DNA from: Cryptomeria japonica
Lineage: Eukaryota > Streptophyta > Pinopsida > Cupressales > Cupressaceae
Direction: 5' to 3'
Length of the DNA: 64,000 bases
Assembly (NCBI RefSeq): GCF_030272615.1
Contig: NC_081413.1
Span: forward strand, 558,149,136-558,213,135
In this document: piece after piece, positions 1-12,608 of the stretch
How positions within the stretch are numbered: the first letter of the stretch is position 1
Layout: each line of letters opens with the position of its first letter
Made by a program: the position numbers and the translations under genes
Notes under the pieces: model-generated
Told to the model about the DNA's origin: nothing
Database searches by the model: none
Seen by the model: the letters and a program-made list of their open reading frames with translations, nothing else

Positions 1-3000
1 AGGCATTTGGGTAAACAATGTCCATGATGGGAACACTATCACACGTCACATTGAACATGCATATAAATAATATAATGAATGCTTCTATCTAAATGCCATC
101 ATAAATATGATCATTGATGCTTACAAATGACTAATTAGAAAGAAAAAGAAAAATTATGTACCTTGTATTTACCTTACATGTTTGCTTCATAATGAGTACA
201 TAATGGATGATAATATATTATAATATTTTCTTATTATAAAATGATTATTTTCAAAACAAATAGTGTCATAACAAGTGTGTTATGCTTTCCTTTTATAAAC
301 GATTGCACATAGAAACTTATAAGCATGACTACATCACCATAAGAGTACAAATATATGGGTATATATGACTAGATATTTAAATGTACACATATGCACTCAG
401 ATAAGTATATACCTATGATTATGCTTCATAATAACTTGGGGACCGATTATACCAATGGTCACATCCATAAAAAATATTATAAATGATAACAGTCTCATAG
501 CACTTACAATGTCTTAATGGATGTAGCTATTTTTTAATATATTATATTTTATAATATTGTAATGTATTGTCACATTGAGTGTTATTCATAACATTGCATT
601 GCAATACTTGCATTTTGAATGTTGTTCTTAATGCTTCAACACATAGAATCTAGAAAATGATAGTTTCATAACATCAAATGCATATTATTACCCAAGTTCA
701 AAGTGAGCAAGCTAGACCCCAACTTAAAATCATAATACCATTGAATCTTTTAAAAAGAAATGATTTGAATCAATATATATTATAAAAGTAGTGAAATAGT
801 TCATATCAATTGGTCACAAGTAGGGAAATAACCTACACAATATTTAAGCTTTGTAACAACCATATCCAAGAAAAGAAGGATTGATAGTTATGTTTGGGTA
901 AGATTATCATTTTAAGAAGAAATCCACTATGATGCAAGCTCATTAATCTATATTTAGAAGCCAAACATATTTTGCATGAAATGTTTTCCAAAATATAGAC
1001 ATTTGAGAGGTTTCATCTTTTCATATAGAACAAACAATAGAGAGACATAGAATCATATTATAAAAATTCTTCTCAAAAATGTGTAATCAAGTTTGCATTT
1101 TCATCACTCAAGTGTGAATATTTATAAGTTCAAAAAGGGGTGGAAACAAACATAAGAGGGGTATCGAACTATCAATTGAGGTGTCCAAGCTAAGAATAGT
1201 GGGTCGTCAGTATTCAATCAAATCAACTTCAATTGTTCAAGTATTATATATGCTATGCTCATCACTGCATAGTCAAGCTCACATTTTTATCACTCAAGTA
1301 TGAATATTTTTTTAGCTCAATAAGGGGTGTAAACAAACATAAGAGGGGCATCAAACTATCAAGATGTCCAAGCTGAGAATAGTGGGTCGTAAATATTCAT
1401 CCAAATCAGGTTTAGTTGTTCAAGTATGTGATTTTCTAAATTTTTATAATGAATCTGGGTAGAATCCATATCACGTGTGAAATCTGAAACTGTGCTTTTT
1501 TTATAAAAATATCTTATTATTAAAATTTGATTGGATATTGTTAGCACAAATGAGGTTATATTTAGATGTATAAATACTTAAGAATCAATGCATCTGAATA
1601 TGTAACCATTTGGGTTTCTATGGAAGCTTAGGTGAACCTACAACATAGATGAAAAATTCTTAGCCTTTCTTTTTCATGACAGTTTGTGATCAAGCTTAGA
1701 TTCTGAACATATGAGACAAGATAGATAAATAGCTAGATTCTGATTACCAAATCTGTAATCTTCATTAAAATAAGGAGCATAAAATTTGCTAGATAAAATT
1801 TGCATTAAACAGATTAATAAATCATTCAAAAACCATAGAAATATAGAGGATAGTTACCTTCTTTCTTGACAATTTGAAAATAAGACCATTACTATAGTTA
1901 AAAGGAACAAAAAACATAGAGATATTTGTAACCTTGCTTCATGTTCATCTAAAAATTAGTTAGTTCTGAAACTAAAACAGGTAGGAAAAATTAGATATAA
2001 TAGAGAATATATATGGATATATAAATATGTACATAAACACAGGTGAGCACATATATGTATAATTACAATATACTTACATGTGATATACCTTCTCTTTAAT
2101 GTCTTATTTTAATTCTTCTTTCTATTAATGACTATTGTATAAATTTGTTTTTGTCCTCATTACAAAAATGAATGTTAAAAAGAAAATTACTTATAATCAT
2201 GCATAAAATATGATTACTTACTTACAATGTCTTTTTCAAGAATGTATGCTCATGTGTGTGTGACAATATATGTATCATTATATACATACAAGTGTCATAC
2301 CTTTTTTTTTAAATATGTCATTGATCTTAAAAGGATTATATTAATGCATAACAATGCATTGTAACAACCACATAACATGATAGAAATGCATATGAAAGTC
2401 ATATAAACAATCTCACTAGCAATGCATTGAAAAAGCCATATAGATTGATGAATTAATAGGAAAGCATCTGAAAGATACATGTATATGATTGCATCAAGAT
2501 GTATTGAATAGTCATGTAGAATTATAACTATAGAATTGATCATAATTTCAAAGTAAAAGCTGCAATAAATGGTCATGTGGAATGTGAGTTTGTTTAAGAT
2601 GTATACAAAAGTCCATGTAGGAGAAATGAAAAGTCCTTTCATTAGAAAATGCATTAATATAGGATCATTGGTGTTTGATGCATTGTGTGTGAGATAAGAT
2701 ATATTTTCAGAAAGGGGTACCAAATGTGGAAAAATAGAGAATGATGATCCTCTTTTTGAGAAAATCCACATTTTTAAAAGTGATTTGGCCAAAGTCTAGT
2801 TTGTTGAAATAGATAAATTGCCTAACAAATTTTACTTAATGTATTTCTTTGCTACGTCTTATCTGTCCTTAATGCCTAATGTACATCCTTAGCAGCTCAC
2901 CATTATGCCAAGTTAGAACATGCTTGTCTCTACTCCACCAAGAGAACCTTAGTTTCTTGCTCAATCTACACCTAATCCTAGCAACAAGCCTACTTAATAG

Positions 3001-3189
3001 GCTTGTGTGAATGTGAGAACTCAATATTTAACCTATATAGTTGAGATAAGTGATTTCCATTTACGATCAAGTAAGACCCTTCTTGGCCCTACATATCCAC
3101 AGATTACATAACTTTATAATGAGGACACAGTGATTGATATCATTAATTAACCATTGGAGAAACTACAAATACATGATGAATCACCTAGT
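1..3189. other. AT-rich stretch without a recognisable gene
   Basis: I see no gene in these 3.2 kb. All reading frames are short and AT-biased, including a 165-codon minus frame near 2.3-2.8 kb whose residues look like translated AT-rich DNA. There is one imperfect direct repeat (separate entry). The position just upstream of a decayed Ty3 gag/protease region makes it plausible that this is the leader, gag remnant or LTR of that element, but no LTR boundary or PBS could be recognised. Confidence 0.6.
1091..1427. repeat. Imperfect direct repeat, two units of about 153 bp
   Basis: Unit 1 (about 1091-1244) and unit 2 (about 1276-1427) share the order 'atcactcaag', 'acaaacataagagggg', 'atcaaactatcaa'-like, 'gtgtccaagct', 'gaatagtgggtcgt' and 'ttgttcaagtat', with scattered substitutions and small indels. 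They are in the same orientation, separated by about 30 bp. They look like an old tandem duplication inside a non-coding repeat. Confidence 0.85.
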
Positions 3190-3837
3190 AAGAACCCACC
3201 TTTTCCTGAGAGGCTAACTACGTAGCAATACAAATCTGAGCCTGAATTTGACCTCTTAGGATAATTGAAAAATGTGAGTATAAAATTACCCCTACTAAAA
3301 GTTATGAAGGATGTTCCCATTTACACTAAGGCTATTAGAGAAATGTGTCTTAGATGGTTGGATAGGAAGAAACATGACCCTAGTATAGCCTATGTTATTG
3401 GACAATTGGCAGAGATCATGTTGGGAAGCATAGTAGTTCACAAATATTCTAACCCATGGAGCCCAATTGTAGATGTAAGTATCAATGGGACTCTTATTAG
3501 AAATGCACTAATAGATCTTAGGGTAGCCATCAATGTCATGACTAAGCAAACAATGGATGAGTTACAGTTGGAAAACATATGTCGAACATCAACAGTGTTG
3601 TAATTAGTAGATAGATTTACAGTGAAGTCAAAGGGAGTGATTGAAGATTTATTGATAACTATAGACTCATGCGATTATCCTATTGAATTTTTAGTTATGC
3701 AACCCAAGTTCTATTTGGGTGGATACCCACTGATTTTGGGAAGGCCTTGGTTAGCCACTATTGATGTCTTTATTGGTTGTCGGTCAAGTAGCATGACAAT
3801 TTCTATTGGGGATGAAGCCAAGAAAAATGTATTGTAG
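3190..3837 (+). pseudogene. Ty3 gag C-terminus and aspartic protease remnant (element H)
   Basis: Two adjacent frames, 3265-3603 and 3622-3837, read as the retropepsin part of a plant Ty3 polyprotein. The active-site region is recognisable as LIDLRVAINVM. Plant Ty3 families have D-x-G at this point, so the glycine is replaced by arginine and the enzyme would be dead. The second frame carries the family signature GGYPLILGRPWLAT, the C-terminal part of the protease fold. A stop at 3601-3603 separates the pieces. Upstream, 3190-3264 reads as the usual short linker (PFPERL, EPEFDLLG) with stops. The enzyme would have processed Gag-Pol in the virus-like particle. The family looks non-chromoviral, Athila/Tat-like, from these motifs and the RNase H end described below. 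Confidence 0.8.
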
Positions 3838-4194
3838 CCTCCAACTCAACCTCATGTGGATTCAAAATAATCCATTTGGCTTACCCTAAAAGATGATAAA
3901 TAGTAATCATTGCATACTTTGATGGTGATAGAAAGAACTGTTATAATAGAATCTTAGGATAAATATTCTATACTTGCTAGAATCGTACAAAATTCCTATG
4001 GCTTGGACCTACAACAAGAAGATTTTTTATCATGCCTCATTTGTCTAGTTATTAGTTTTATGGCCAATGAATTCTTAACAACTTTATCTCTGTTTTTTGT
4101 TGTTTTGCCTAATAATTGTAGCCTGGACATAATAAGTCTTGACATTGCCTCTATATTTGTCACAAATAGTCTAGTAGAAGTATCACCAAGAAGG

Positions 4195-4990
4195 ACGCTC
4201 AATATCAATAATGAATTGATAGCAACACAATGTGATAGAATATTACAGATGATGCAAGATCACACTTTAGCATTTATATGGGACTACCATGATATAAGAG
4301 GCATTGAGCCAAACCTTTGTGTGTATAAGATATATATTAATGAGGGTTGCAGAGAGGTGAAGGATCCATAGATGTGGATGAACCCAACCCTTTGAGATAT
4401 AGTTAAGGCTAATTAGAAAAAATTACTTGATGCGTGATTCATCTTTCCTACATAAGATAATGAGTGAGTTTCACCATTAGTCATTTTTCTAAATAAGTGA
4501 GGAAAGGCGAGTATGTATTAACTATAGATAATTGAATACTGTCACTTGCAAGGACCATTTTCCACTTCCTTTCATTAATCATGTGTTGGAATCATTAGCT
4601 AGTAAAAGATACCTTTCTTTCCTAGATGGATTCAGTGGTTACAATCAAGTTAAAATTATTGTTGAAGACTAAGATAATACAACCTTCGCATGTACTTGGA
4701 GGAAATATTCATATTCAACACTTCCATTTGGGCTATGTAATGCACTAGCCACCTTTCAAAGGGTCATCTTGAGCATCTTTTCTAATTTTGCTCATGACAC
4801 CATGGAAATCTACATTTACAATTTCAAGACCTATGGAAACAATTATGAGGATCCCCTAGCAAATTTGGAGAAGGTACTACAAAAATTTCAGGACCATAAT
4901 CTCTCTCTTAGCCATTAAAAGTGTTTTATGATGATGGAAGGATTTGTATTGGGACATTTTATCTCTGCCAATGGAATCCAAGTTGATCTG
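4195..4990 (+). pseudogene. Ty3 reverse transcriptase remnant (element H)
   Basis: This is a mosaic of frames with many stops and small indels. Recognisable RT blocks in order are VCINYRQLN-like (about 4515), FPLPFI, LSFLDGFSGYNQVKI (4615-4665), TTFACTW, LPFGLCNALATFQR (4722-4760) and the thumb region FISANGIQVD (4960-4990). The catalytic YxDD box is changed to a YIYN-type sequence near 4812-4825, so the polymerase would be inactive even without the stops. It lies directly downstream of the protease remnant and upstream of RNase H, the normal Ty3 order. The degree of decay makes this one of the oldest elements in the window. Confidence 0.85.
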
Positions 4991-5199
4991 ACTAAGATTA
5001 TAGGTATCTGAGATCTTCGAGTACCTAAAAATAAAGAGATATCAAAATTTTCCTTGGACATGTAGGATATTACAAATGCTCCATCAAAGATTTCAACAAG
5101 ATAGCTTCACCACTTTACACTCTCTTGACAAAGGATTTAGAATTTGACTAGACTCAAAGTTGCCAACAAGCATTTGAAGCACTCAAGTCTGCCCTTACA

Positions 5200-5678
5200 A
5201 AGTACTAGTACTTAGGGGACCTAATTGGAACATACCATTCCATATTCATATAGATGCATCTGACTTTGCAGTAGGAGCAATACTAGGGCAACAAGAAGGT
5301 AATCTTCAATATGTTATCTATTATGTAAGCAAGAATCTTCAAGGTGCAAAAGCTAACTATACAGTTATAGAAAAATAAATTCTTATAGTTGTTTATGCTA
5401 TCAACAAATTCAGGCACTACATTACTATCTACCATGTTTTCATTCATACTAATCATGCAACAATTCAATACTTAATGAACAAAATAGTGATTATAGGGAG
5501 ACTTGTCAGATGGTTACTCTTGTTGCAAGAGTTTGATATTACAATTATTGACAAACCAGGTAAAGATAATGTAGCTATAGATTTTCTCTCTCAATTGATA
5601 ACTAAAATAGAGGAAGCAGTGGAAGATGATTCATTTCTTGATGAAAATCTTTTTGCGTTCTTAGTATTTTCACCATGA
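5200..5678 (+). pseudogene. Ty3 RNase H remnant (element H)
   Basis: Frame fragments read IHIDASDFAVGAILGQ (about 5250-5290), VIYYVSKNLQGAKANYTVIEK, then INKFRHYI and HTNHATIQYLM. The clearest piece, 5475-5678, holds RLVRWLLLLQEFDITIIDKPGKDN followed by AIDFLSQL. These are the standard Ty3 RNase H landmarks. The ending FLSQL (FLSRL in intact relatives) is common in plant Ty3 elements. The first catalytic aspartate in HIDAS is still present. A stop in place of a glutamate codon interrupts the frame near 5378. Confidence 0.85.
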
Positions 5679-5779
5679 TATGCAAATATTGCTAATTATC
5701 TATTTGTAGGTTGGAAACTCCCACATTTTTGTCCTCAATAGAAGAAGCAATTAATACATTGTAGCTTATCCAACTCTTG

Positions 5780-7080
5780 GATAGTTAGGTCTTTATTCTA
5801 TATAGGACCTGACAATGTGATGAGATGATGTTTGAGGGAAGATGAGACATATAATATGATATGCTTAGGCCTATCATGATGACCCTTGCAGGGACCATTT
5901 TGTAGTAAAAAGGACTGTAATTAAGATACTCAACTCTAGCTATTGTTGACCTACCATACATAAGGATGCAGTTCATTGTAATAGGAGGTGTGACCATTAT
6001 CAAAGAATGGATAGACATGCCACTCCAACCTCAACTTTCATTGCCACCATTTGATAAACAAGAACTAGACTTCATTAGACCCTTCAAACCAACATCAAAT
6101 GGTGAATCTTATATCTTAGTATGCATTGATTACTTGATAAAGTAGGTGGAAGTAAAAGCCTTGAGGGTTGCCAGAGATGTGAATGTGACTCAATTTTTGT
6201 ATGAAAAGTATTTTGTAGGTATGGAGTTCCTCGAAAGATAGTGACTAATCAAGGATCACAATTTACATTTGAGTTAGTAACATAGCTAGTAAAAGAATTC
6301 GAGATAATACATAAAAGTCAACTCCTTATCACCCTCAATCAAATGGCCAAGTAGAATTTACAAAGAGGGAGTTGGAAGCTATTGTGACCAAAATAGTGAA
6401 AATTCATAGGAAAGATTGGGCAATAAGAATTATATGGAATACAACCACTAGGTTCATACCATATGAGATTGTCTATGAAACTAAAGCAATCCTTCTTATT
6501 AAATTTGAATATAAAATATTAAGAATAGCTATAAAATTGGAGATGAATCTTGACCAAGCTCAACATGATAGGTTACATCAATTGAATGCATTAGATGAAA
6601 TATGTATGGTGGCACTTAAACACATTGAGCTTATCCAACAATAGAGGTATAAATGGCATGACCAATATATTAAGACAAAGGAGTTAAAGGAAGAAAGATA
6701 AGGCTTTACTATATGATTCCAAATATAGGGATAACAAAGGAAAACTCTAGACACGCTAGTTGGGCCCCTATAAGATTCAACAAGTATATCCTAATGACAC
6801 TTATTAACTCACTATAATTAATCCAATAATATTTAAGCTCATGGTCAATGGACATAGATTGAAGCTATACAAGAAACCAATAAAAAAGGATGAGCTTTTG
6901 CTAACACTCCATCAACAATTCAAGTCACCATATTCATCCACTCCACTTGATTTTCCATCACCTTCCACTTCATTAACCTCATCTCTCAAATTCATTCCAC
7001 CACCATCAATAACCATTGAGGCTTCTACACCTTCTACAGACAAACCATTTGGTTCACCCATAGCTACTACATCTACATAA
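5780..7080 (+). pseudogene. Ty3 integrase remnant with C-terminal tail (element H)
   Basis: The zinc-binding N-terminus is barely readable (about 5790-5960). The core is clearer: QELDFIRPFKPTSNGE (first Asp, about 6060), ILVCIDYLIK, then VTNQGSQFTF at 6241-6270 and QSNGQVEFTKRELEAIV (catalytic Glu, about 6345-6385). Integrases have D-x-G-x-Q-F at the second position; here it is N-x-G-S-Q-F, so the triad reads D-N-E. Frame 6372-6644 continues into the post-core helix region, and 6841-7080 ends in a Ser/Thr/Pro-rich tail. Stops and a frameshift near 6230 show that it is dead. A polypurine tract follows at about 7690. Confidence 0.8.
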
Positions 7081-8164
7081 TTTACTATTCTGTAACCACA
7101 TGCATAGACTGCACATATTTACTTCTACATTATCTTTTCCTTTTTTTAGTAACATAAGAACATATGGTTGTGACCTGATGTGATAACTTCTAGTAGAAAC
7201 TGAGTCATTAATCTAGATTACAACTACACTTCTTTTTATAGATAGCTTATTTTCTTCAGTTACATGCAACCACGCCATGTCAAGCTTTGCATGTATCTAC
7301 TCTATTGCATATAATTGTACTTGACAAATTTCTTTTAAATTGCACCAATCCCACATCCAAATTTATTTTCCCCTTGTTAGCATCTTATTATTGTCGTAGT
7401 TGTCATATCCATCACATCACAGTCACCTCAAATCTTTTTGCCTACCATGCAAATCACTTTCGCATTCTCTTTTCACTAAGTACACATCCTTCAACATATT
7501 TGTGGTGTCACATCAAGTATGATCCAACATAGAATAGCATTTATGTTTTATTTAGCAATTATTTCATTCTTTGATTTACATGATATATTCATACCAATAT
7601 GGCATTACTATATATATTATTTATCATTCTTTCTGTCAATCATATTTACCTTTCTTATGTGGATTTATGGACAAATCAATATTTTAGTTGGGGGAGGGGT
7701 ATTGTGATGTTACCATCATTACATTTTTATCTAGAAAGTGTTTTGTTATCATTAATTACTCTTTAAGGGATAGGTAATAGTGACTGGTGATGCATTTTTT
7801 TTTTTAAAGACTAGAAACATCCATCTAGGTAAGTTTGTTATCTTGGCTAAATCCCAATGACTAGATTACCAATCTTTGTTTAAAATTACAGTCATACGCA
7901 GTTACCTCTGTTACTCAAATAGGTTTGTAGAATGAACTGTTAGAGTGGTTATAGGGTCGTCAATTTTTTTGGTGAGTATCTGAAAATGGAAGAGATTGAG
8001 GAATTTGAGTAGGAATTGGTGATTATTAAAGAATAAATTTTGGAATTTGAGCTAAATAGGGTATAACATAGCTTGTTGACATTGCATGAGGAAGAATTGG
8101 GAATGCAAGAAGAAGAGAAGAATGGGTGTTGAGCCAATTAGATGAGAACCTTTAGATCATACCC
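7081..8164 (+). other. Non-coding stretch with a polypurine tract and possible LTR start
   Basis: After the integrase tail I see no gene. At 7688-7702 a purine-rich run (TTGGGGGAGGGG-like) is followed by TGTGATGTTACC starting at 7703, the arrangement expected of a PPT and the first bases of a 3' LTR. A similar arrangement (TTGGGGGG then TGTGATGAG) recurs at 15,961-15,980. I could not find a matching 5' LTR in the window, so the LTR call is tentative. The first PPT may instead be internal to one longer element that continues through the extra ORF. Confidence 0.4.
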
Positions 8165-10563
8165 TATTCTTCAATGGTGTGGATTCTCTTCCATTCTTTG
8201 AAAGGTTGGGATGGATACATTATTGTTTGTGGTGAACTAAATATAGTGATGAAATGATAGAAGAGTTTGCAACCACCTTTTTGAACAATGAAGCAACTAT
8301 TAGAGGACTAAGGGTGAAAGCATGTAATGCTTCTATAGCTAAAGTTAGTGATCTACCAAGAATGGGAGAAGATTTTCCAACATCCCCAAACCCCAGGAAA
8401 ATAAGGGTAGAATTTTCTTACCCAAATGAGACTTTCAGCTCAACCAGTCAAGGTACCACTCTACTATCTCTTCCTCTACTTTGACATGCTATTATTATAC
8501 AAGTTACCAAACATTTTACCTATGATGGGAGACATTCCATGTTATGTACTATTCATTTTAAATTGTTGTCATTTGAGGCACCAAAGAATAGTTAGTGTGC
8601 CTAACTATTTACATCACATGTTGACTACCATGATAATAAAATATAGAAAGGAAAGGAAGCATGCCTCTCTGTCCCACCATTGTCTGGTTATTTTGTTAGT
8701 CAAGATAAGTCTATCTTTGAAGTTTCTAAATGTAATATGCGAAGAGTTTAAGACATGCAACAATATTCATAGTAGATTGTTAAGAAATGTTCTAGAGCCA
8801 AGAAGGGGTAGTGAAGAAGAACCTATTAGAATTGAGGATGAACGAGCACTCGAGGAAACATAAATTGAAACCCTATTAGGGGAAACTTGAAGGGTTGACA
8901 AGGAAAATTTAGATATTCCTTCCTCACCCCTTCATCACCCTAATATGCATGAAGAAGAGAATCTGGAACAAGGAATTGTTAGTGAAAATGAGTTGGTGGC
9001 TTCACCTACAACATCACATGTTGCATCTACAACTTCTAAAACATTTACCTCATCAACCCTAAAACAAAAATATTCTGCAAAGAAAAGGAAAGGATTTGTC
9101 TCTTTGTCTACCTCAAAAAAAAGGGGTCAAGGGTTGAATCATCCAAAGAAGGACATATGGAAAAGAGATAAGGTATTTTGGAGAAGTCTCAAAAATCATG
9201 CATAGGTAAAGCATAGAAGAGAAAGTGAGAATAAGAATTTGAAACCTCAAAACCTATAAAATAGTCTAGGAAAGAAAAATAGAGGAATAAGGGGACACTA
9301 GAGAAGTGATATTCAAGGAGGCATTCTAATTGTTCTAGTAAACAAAAATATTTAGTAGAATAGGGAACCCTAATGCAAGAGACTGTACATGTGGATGACA
9401 TTGGCCTTGAGAGATAATAAATGTTCAAAAAGGAAATGAATCAAAGAGGGGATGTAGGGAAGCCTAAAGTAGAGGTTGTGAATGAGGAGGAACGAGGAGG
9501 ACTTGGTAAGCATGATTCTAACTCATAAATGGAAAATGAGGATCCTTTTGATCCCAGAAAAATACCTACAAGAATGCCTAATTCTATGGAATAGAAGATC
9601 ATTACCCTTATGGAGGAATTTGATGATGATAATGAAAAGGAATTAGGACCAGACATTTCTATTAGCCCTGAGTGCAACCTAGAAGAAAAAGAAAAGGTAG
9701 AGGTACATGCAACTCTGGAAAAAATGAAACTTTTGGAACAATAATTAGCTTAGTTTAGAGAATGAGAAATTGGATTGAAGGGAAAGGTGCACAAATTGGA
9801 TACATAGTTGGCCCTGCAACAACAAAAAGGAATTGGATTACAAAACTTAGCCATTATGGAGCTATCATTGAGCTAGAAAGAAATGGATACCCTCTTGTGT
9901 AAGGCAAGGATGAAACTACATCAATGACCATAGTAACACTTGGATATGCCCTATGGAAGAAAAAAATGAAGTTTGATTGGCATAATATGCAATGGAAGAA
10001 GAAAAAAAAATTGCTCCAAGAAAGGCATGAGGTGAAAGTAGAGGACAAAACTGCTAAAGTCAAGAAATTGACTGCCAACTAGACTCAGATGGATGATTTA
10101 GCCAACCAATTGAGAATTTGTCATCCTCATGCTTAGGAATATGCTTTATAATTATAAGAGAAATTTATGTGTTTTAATATTACTCAGATTTAAAATAATT
10201 TGCCAATCTCTATCATATCATCGTGGTTATTTTTAGTTGCTTATTCTAAGGTCAATTCAAACACATAATACAAATGTGTGAGTTCTACTTGCACGATTTG
10301 GTTGTTCCCTACAACACCACATAGAATATTTTATAATATGTGGGAGACTTACAACTCGAGGTACTCACATCCTATCTTAGGAATGAGTAAGAGCATGGGG
10401 AGTTATATCAGTAGTATCAAGAACAAGAAAAGACACATCCATTGAAGATTAGAGTTGAGTGTGACAAGCCAAATGAAATAGTAGTGGAATGGTTTAGAAC
10501 GGTTAATACTCCAGAGGGTATAACAAATCTTTATGAACTCAAAGGACATGACTATTAAAGATT
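8165..10563 (+). pseudogene. Degenerate extra ORF downstream of pol (5' part)
   Basis: This is a long stretch of broken frames in the pol sense. Readable segments are 8254-8484 (EEFATTFLNNEATIRGLRV, then KVSDLPRMGEDFP), 8426-8863, 8945-9205 (lysine/serine-rich, basic) and 9440-10,080 (acidic then charged, heptad-like, probably a former coiled coil). The N-terminal segment has the look of plant retroelement extra ORFs, where a conserved helical region ends in a 'V(S/T)xLPxxGE' motif. I do not know its function. It sits between pol and a later polypurine tract, the position where Athila-type elements carry env-like ORFs and other Ty3 elements carry extra ORFs. The 10,300-10,560 part is cut by the Copia insertion and resumes at 15,570. 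Confidence 0.55.
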
Positions 10564-10568
10564 AAAGG

Positions 10569-11023
10569 TGTTGGTGTAAATAATTATTCATCATGGATAT
10601 TATTAAACTTACTTAAGTTTACTTAGGATAATGCATTTCATAGTAGTTTGGGTATGAGACACTTGGGTGTTTATGCCACATTGGGATAGTGTGTGTAGGA
10701 GAAATTCCACCTTTTATGGTGTTGATCTTGTTGTTACACTCCACATTCAATGGGTGATCCACCTCATGTGGACTATTATATTATTTCTCCTACCTACCCA
10801 CACCTATTTCCTACCTACCCTTGTTTCTTATTGAGCCACATGTCATGTTTGTGTGCTTACATATCCCTAGCCTTGCCTATATAAGCAAGCTCATCTACAT
10901 TGTATGTAACTATTGAATTGATTATTGATCATTTTCTATTGATGAGAATACAGTTTATTCTTGTCCTATATTGTGTCTCTATTGTACTTTTCATTGAGCT
11001 CTTGATCCTGGCAAAATCTCACA
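10569..11023 (+). repeat. 5' LTR of the Copia-type element
   Basis: 455 bp, TG...CA ends. It carries the likely promoter: TATATAAG at 10,878-10,885, with transcription expected about 30 bp downstream. It differs from the 3' LTR at four substitutions that I can count (near 10,605, 10,672, 10,858 and 10,998) and no indels. Confidence 0.95.
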
Positions 11024-11036
11024 TGGTATCAAAGCC
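11024..11036 (+). other. Primer binding site, initiator tRNA-Met type
   Basis: TGGTATCAAAGCC begins at the first base after the 5' LTR. It matches the usual plant Copia PBS TGGTATCAGAGCC except for one A-for-G change, so minus-strand DNA synthesis would be primed by initiator methionine tRNA. Confidence 0.9.
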
Positions 11037-12608
11037 ATTGGGGCTTCATTGATTCGTCTTGAAGAGGCATTATTGTGATGTCAAGAGGCAGATCTGAGGA
11101 GCAGCATCTTTTGGAGGCGTCCTAGACCAGATCCGACCTCGCCATTGCATCCAGAAGGCCATTTCCATGAATTTTGGCTATAAAGTCGGCCCATTTTGGT
11201 GAGAAATATTTTTTCGCCAATTTTGCTATAATCGTACGGATTTTTGAAATTTTTTTAATATATTTTTCGAAAAAAAAAAATTATTTTCCTGAAAAAATTT
11301 TTGAAAAATAAAAAAAAATCAAAAATCAAATATTTTTCAAAAAAAAATTTTAAAAAAAAAGTTTTTGGGGGGTCTACAGCCCCCCCCCCCCCGTGACCCC
11401 GTACTGCAGGTCTGCGCACTCGTACACCGCCTGCCGCAGTGCCACGTCTGTCATTCACTACAGCCTGTACCTACCGGACTATCGTCGCCTGCGCGTTGTA
11501 CCCGTCGACGTCCACGCGCCTCCGCCTGCACCCGCGCCCATCGAAGCCCGCAGCCATCCCATCCTCACCGACGCCGTCGGCTCCCCCTGATGCTGTTGGA
11601 CTCTGCCGCCGCCTCTCGCCGCCAACGCCACCTCTCCGGCCATAGACCCCGCCACGCGGATAGCCGACCAGTCACCCAGACCAGTGAATCTGTGTCCACC
11701 ACATGGCAGGCGGCCACTGGCCCGCGAATTAAACCATACACAAAGTCAACAAACCGTACACACAATCAACAATACATACACAGTGCCACATAGACTTCTG
11801 TACATACAGTCACAGTGCCACATCATCCGTACGGACTGCACAGTCATCTACCACATCAGCCCGTCCGTACAATACAAACGCCCAATCAGCAGAGGGCAAA
11901 GTTTTTGTGACGGTCATATGACCGTCAAATTTAACACGGTGACTTGCTGATGTCAGCACCATGTCAACAATTTTTAAAGAATTTTGCAGGCCCCTCTCAT
12001 TGAGCTTTTTGATTTTGCAGTTCAACTTCAAATGGCCATAATTTGCTCATTTTTGCTCCTTTTTGGGTGCAATATTTTTTGAAATGGGCTATAATTTTGT
12101 GCTCTCCATGGTGGTGGAAAAAAAATTTAATTTTGATGCACTATTTTTTCAGAAAATGCAGTTTTTGGTGACTGTACCTGAGTAATCCCAGTTTTTGCAA
12201 CTTCAGAGGCTTCGTTTGGGTTCATACGACCTCCTTTTCAGGTGCCATTTTTTTTGAAAGTGTGTATTTTTTTGTCTACTTTCACATGATGCTATCAGAT
12301 TGATGCCAATGTAAGTAGAAATTGTACTTTCAAATTTTGGCCATTTTTGGCTCTCTTGGTACTCATATATTTGCTTGAATCTCAGTTAGATTCATTGCAC
12401 TATTGATTGAAGTCTCTTGTATCTCATTTGAGAAGTTGTAAAGTTTGCATCATAAGTCCACTTTGCCTTGTTTTGCAAGTGGCTCATTGTAATCGCACTA
12501 AGTATAAAGTGCCAAAATCATCACTTTGGGGGGGATACTTTGATTGATTGAATTTGGGGGGGTGTCTCTTGTGCTTTTGTGCTCTTGTGTTCCTTCCTTT
12601 TTGCTACT
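11037..12608 (+). other. Long leader with a GC-rich island (about 11,384-11,730)
   Basis: The 1.57-kb leader between PBS and gag has three parts. The first (11,200-11,383) has A and T homopolymer runs. The second, about 11,384-11,730, opens with a run of C and is strongly GC- and CpG-rich, unlike everything else in the window. The third is T-rich. Overlapping frames in the GC-rich part (142 codons on plus, shorter ones on both strands) are Pro/Arg/Ala/Ser-rich, as any GC-rich DNA would give, and I do not call them genes. The island could be a captured host fragment or a structured leader. Upstream ATGs in the leader would hinder simple scanning to gag. Confidence 0.7.

Noticed and set aside
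2295..2792. 165-codon minus frame
   Set aside because: AT-rich composition, Ile/Tyr/Ser-biased residues, no homologue recognised and no context.
11365..11793. 142-codon plus frame and several overlapping frames in the GC-rich island
   Set aside because: All frames of GC-rich, stop-poor DNA stay open. The residues are Pro/Arg/Ser-rich, with no domain, and the frames overlap on both strands. Treated as leader.
12579..12608. Upstream start of the Copia ORF
   Set aside because: The frame is open but begins with GTG; a plant gene is expected to use the ATG at 12,609.
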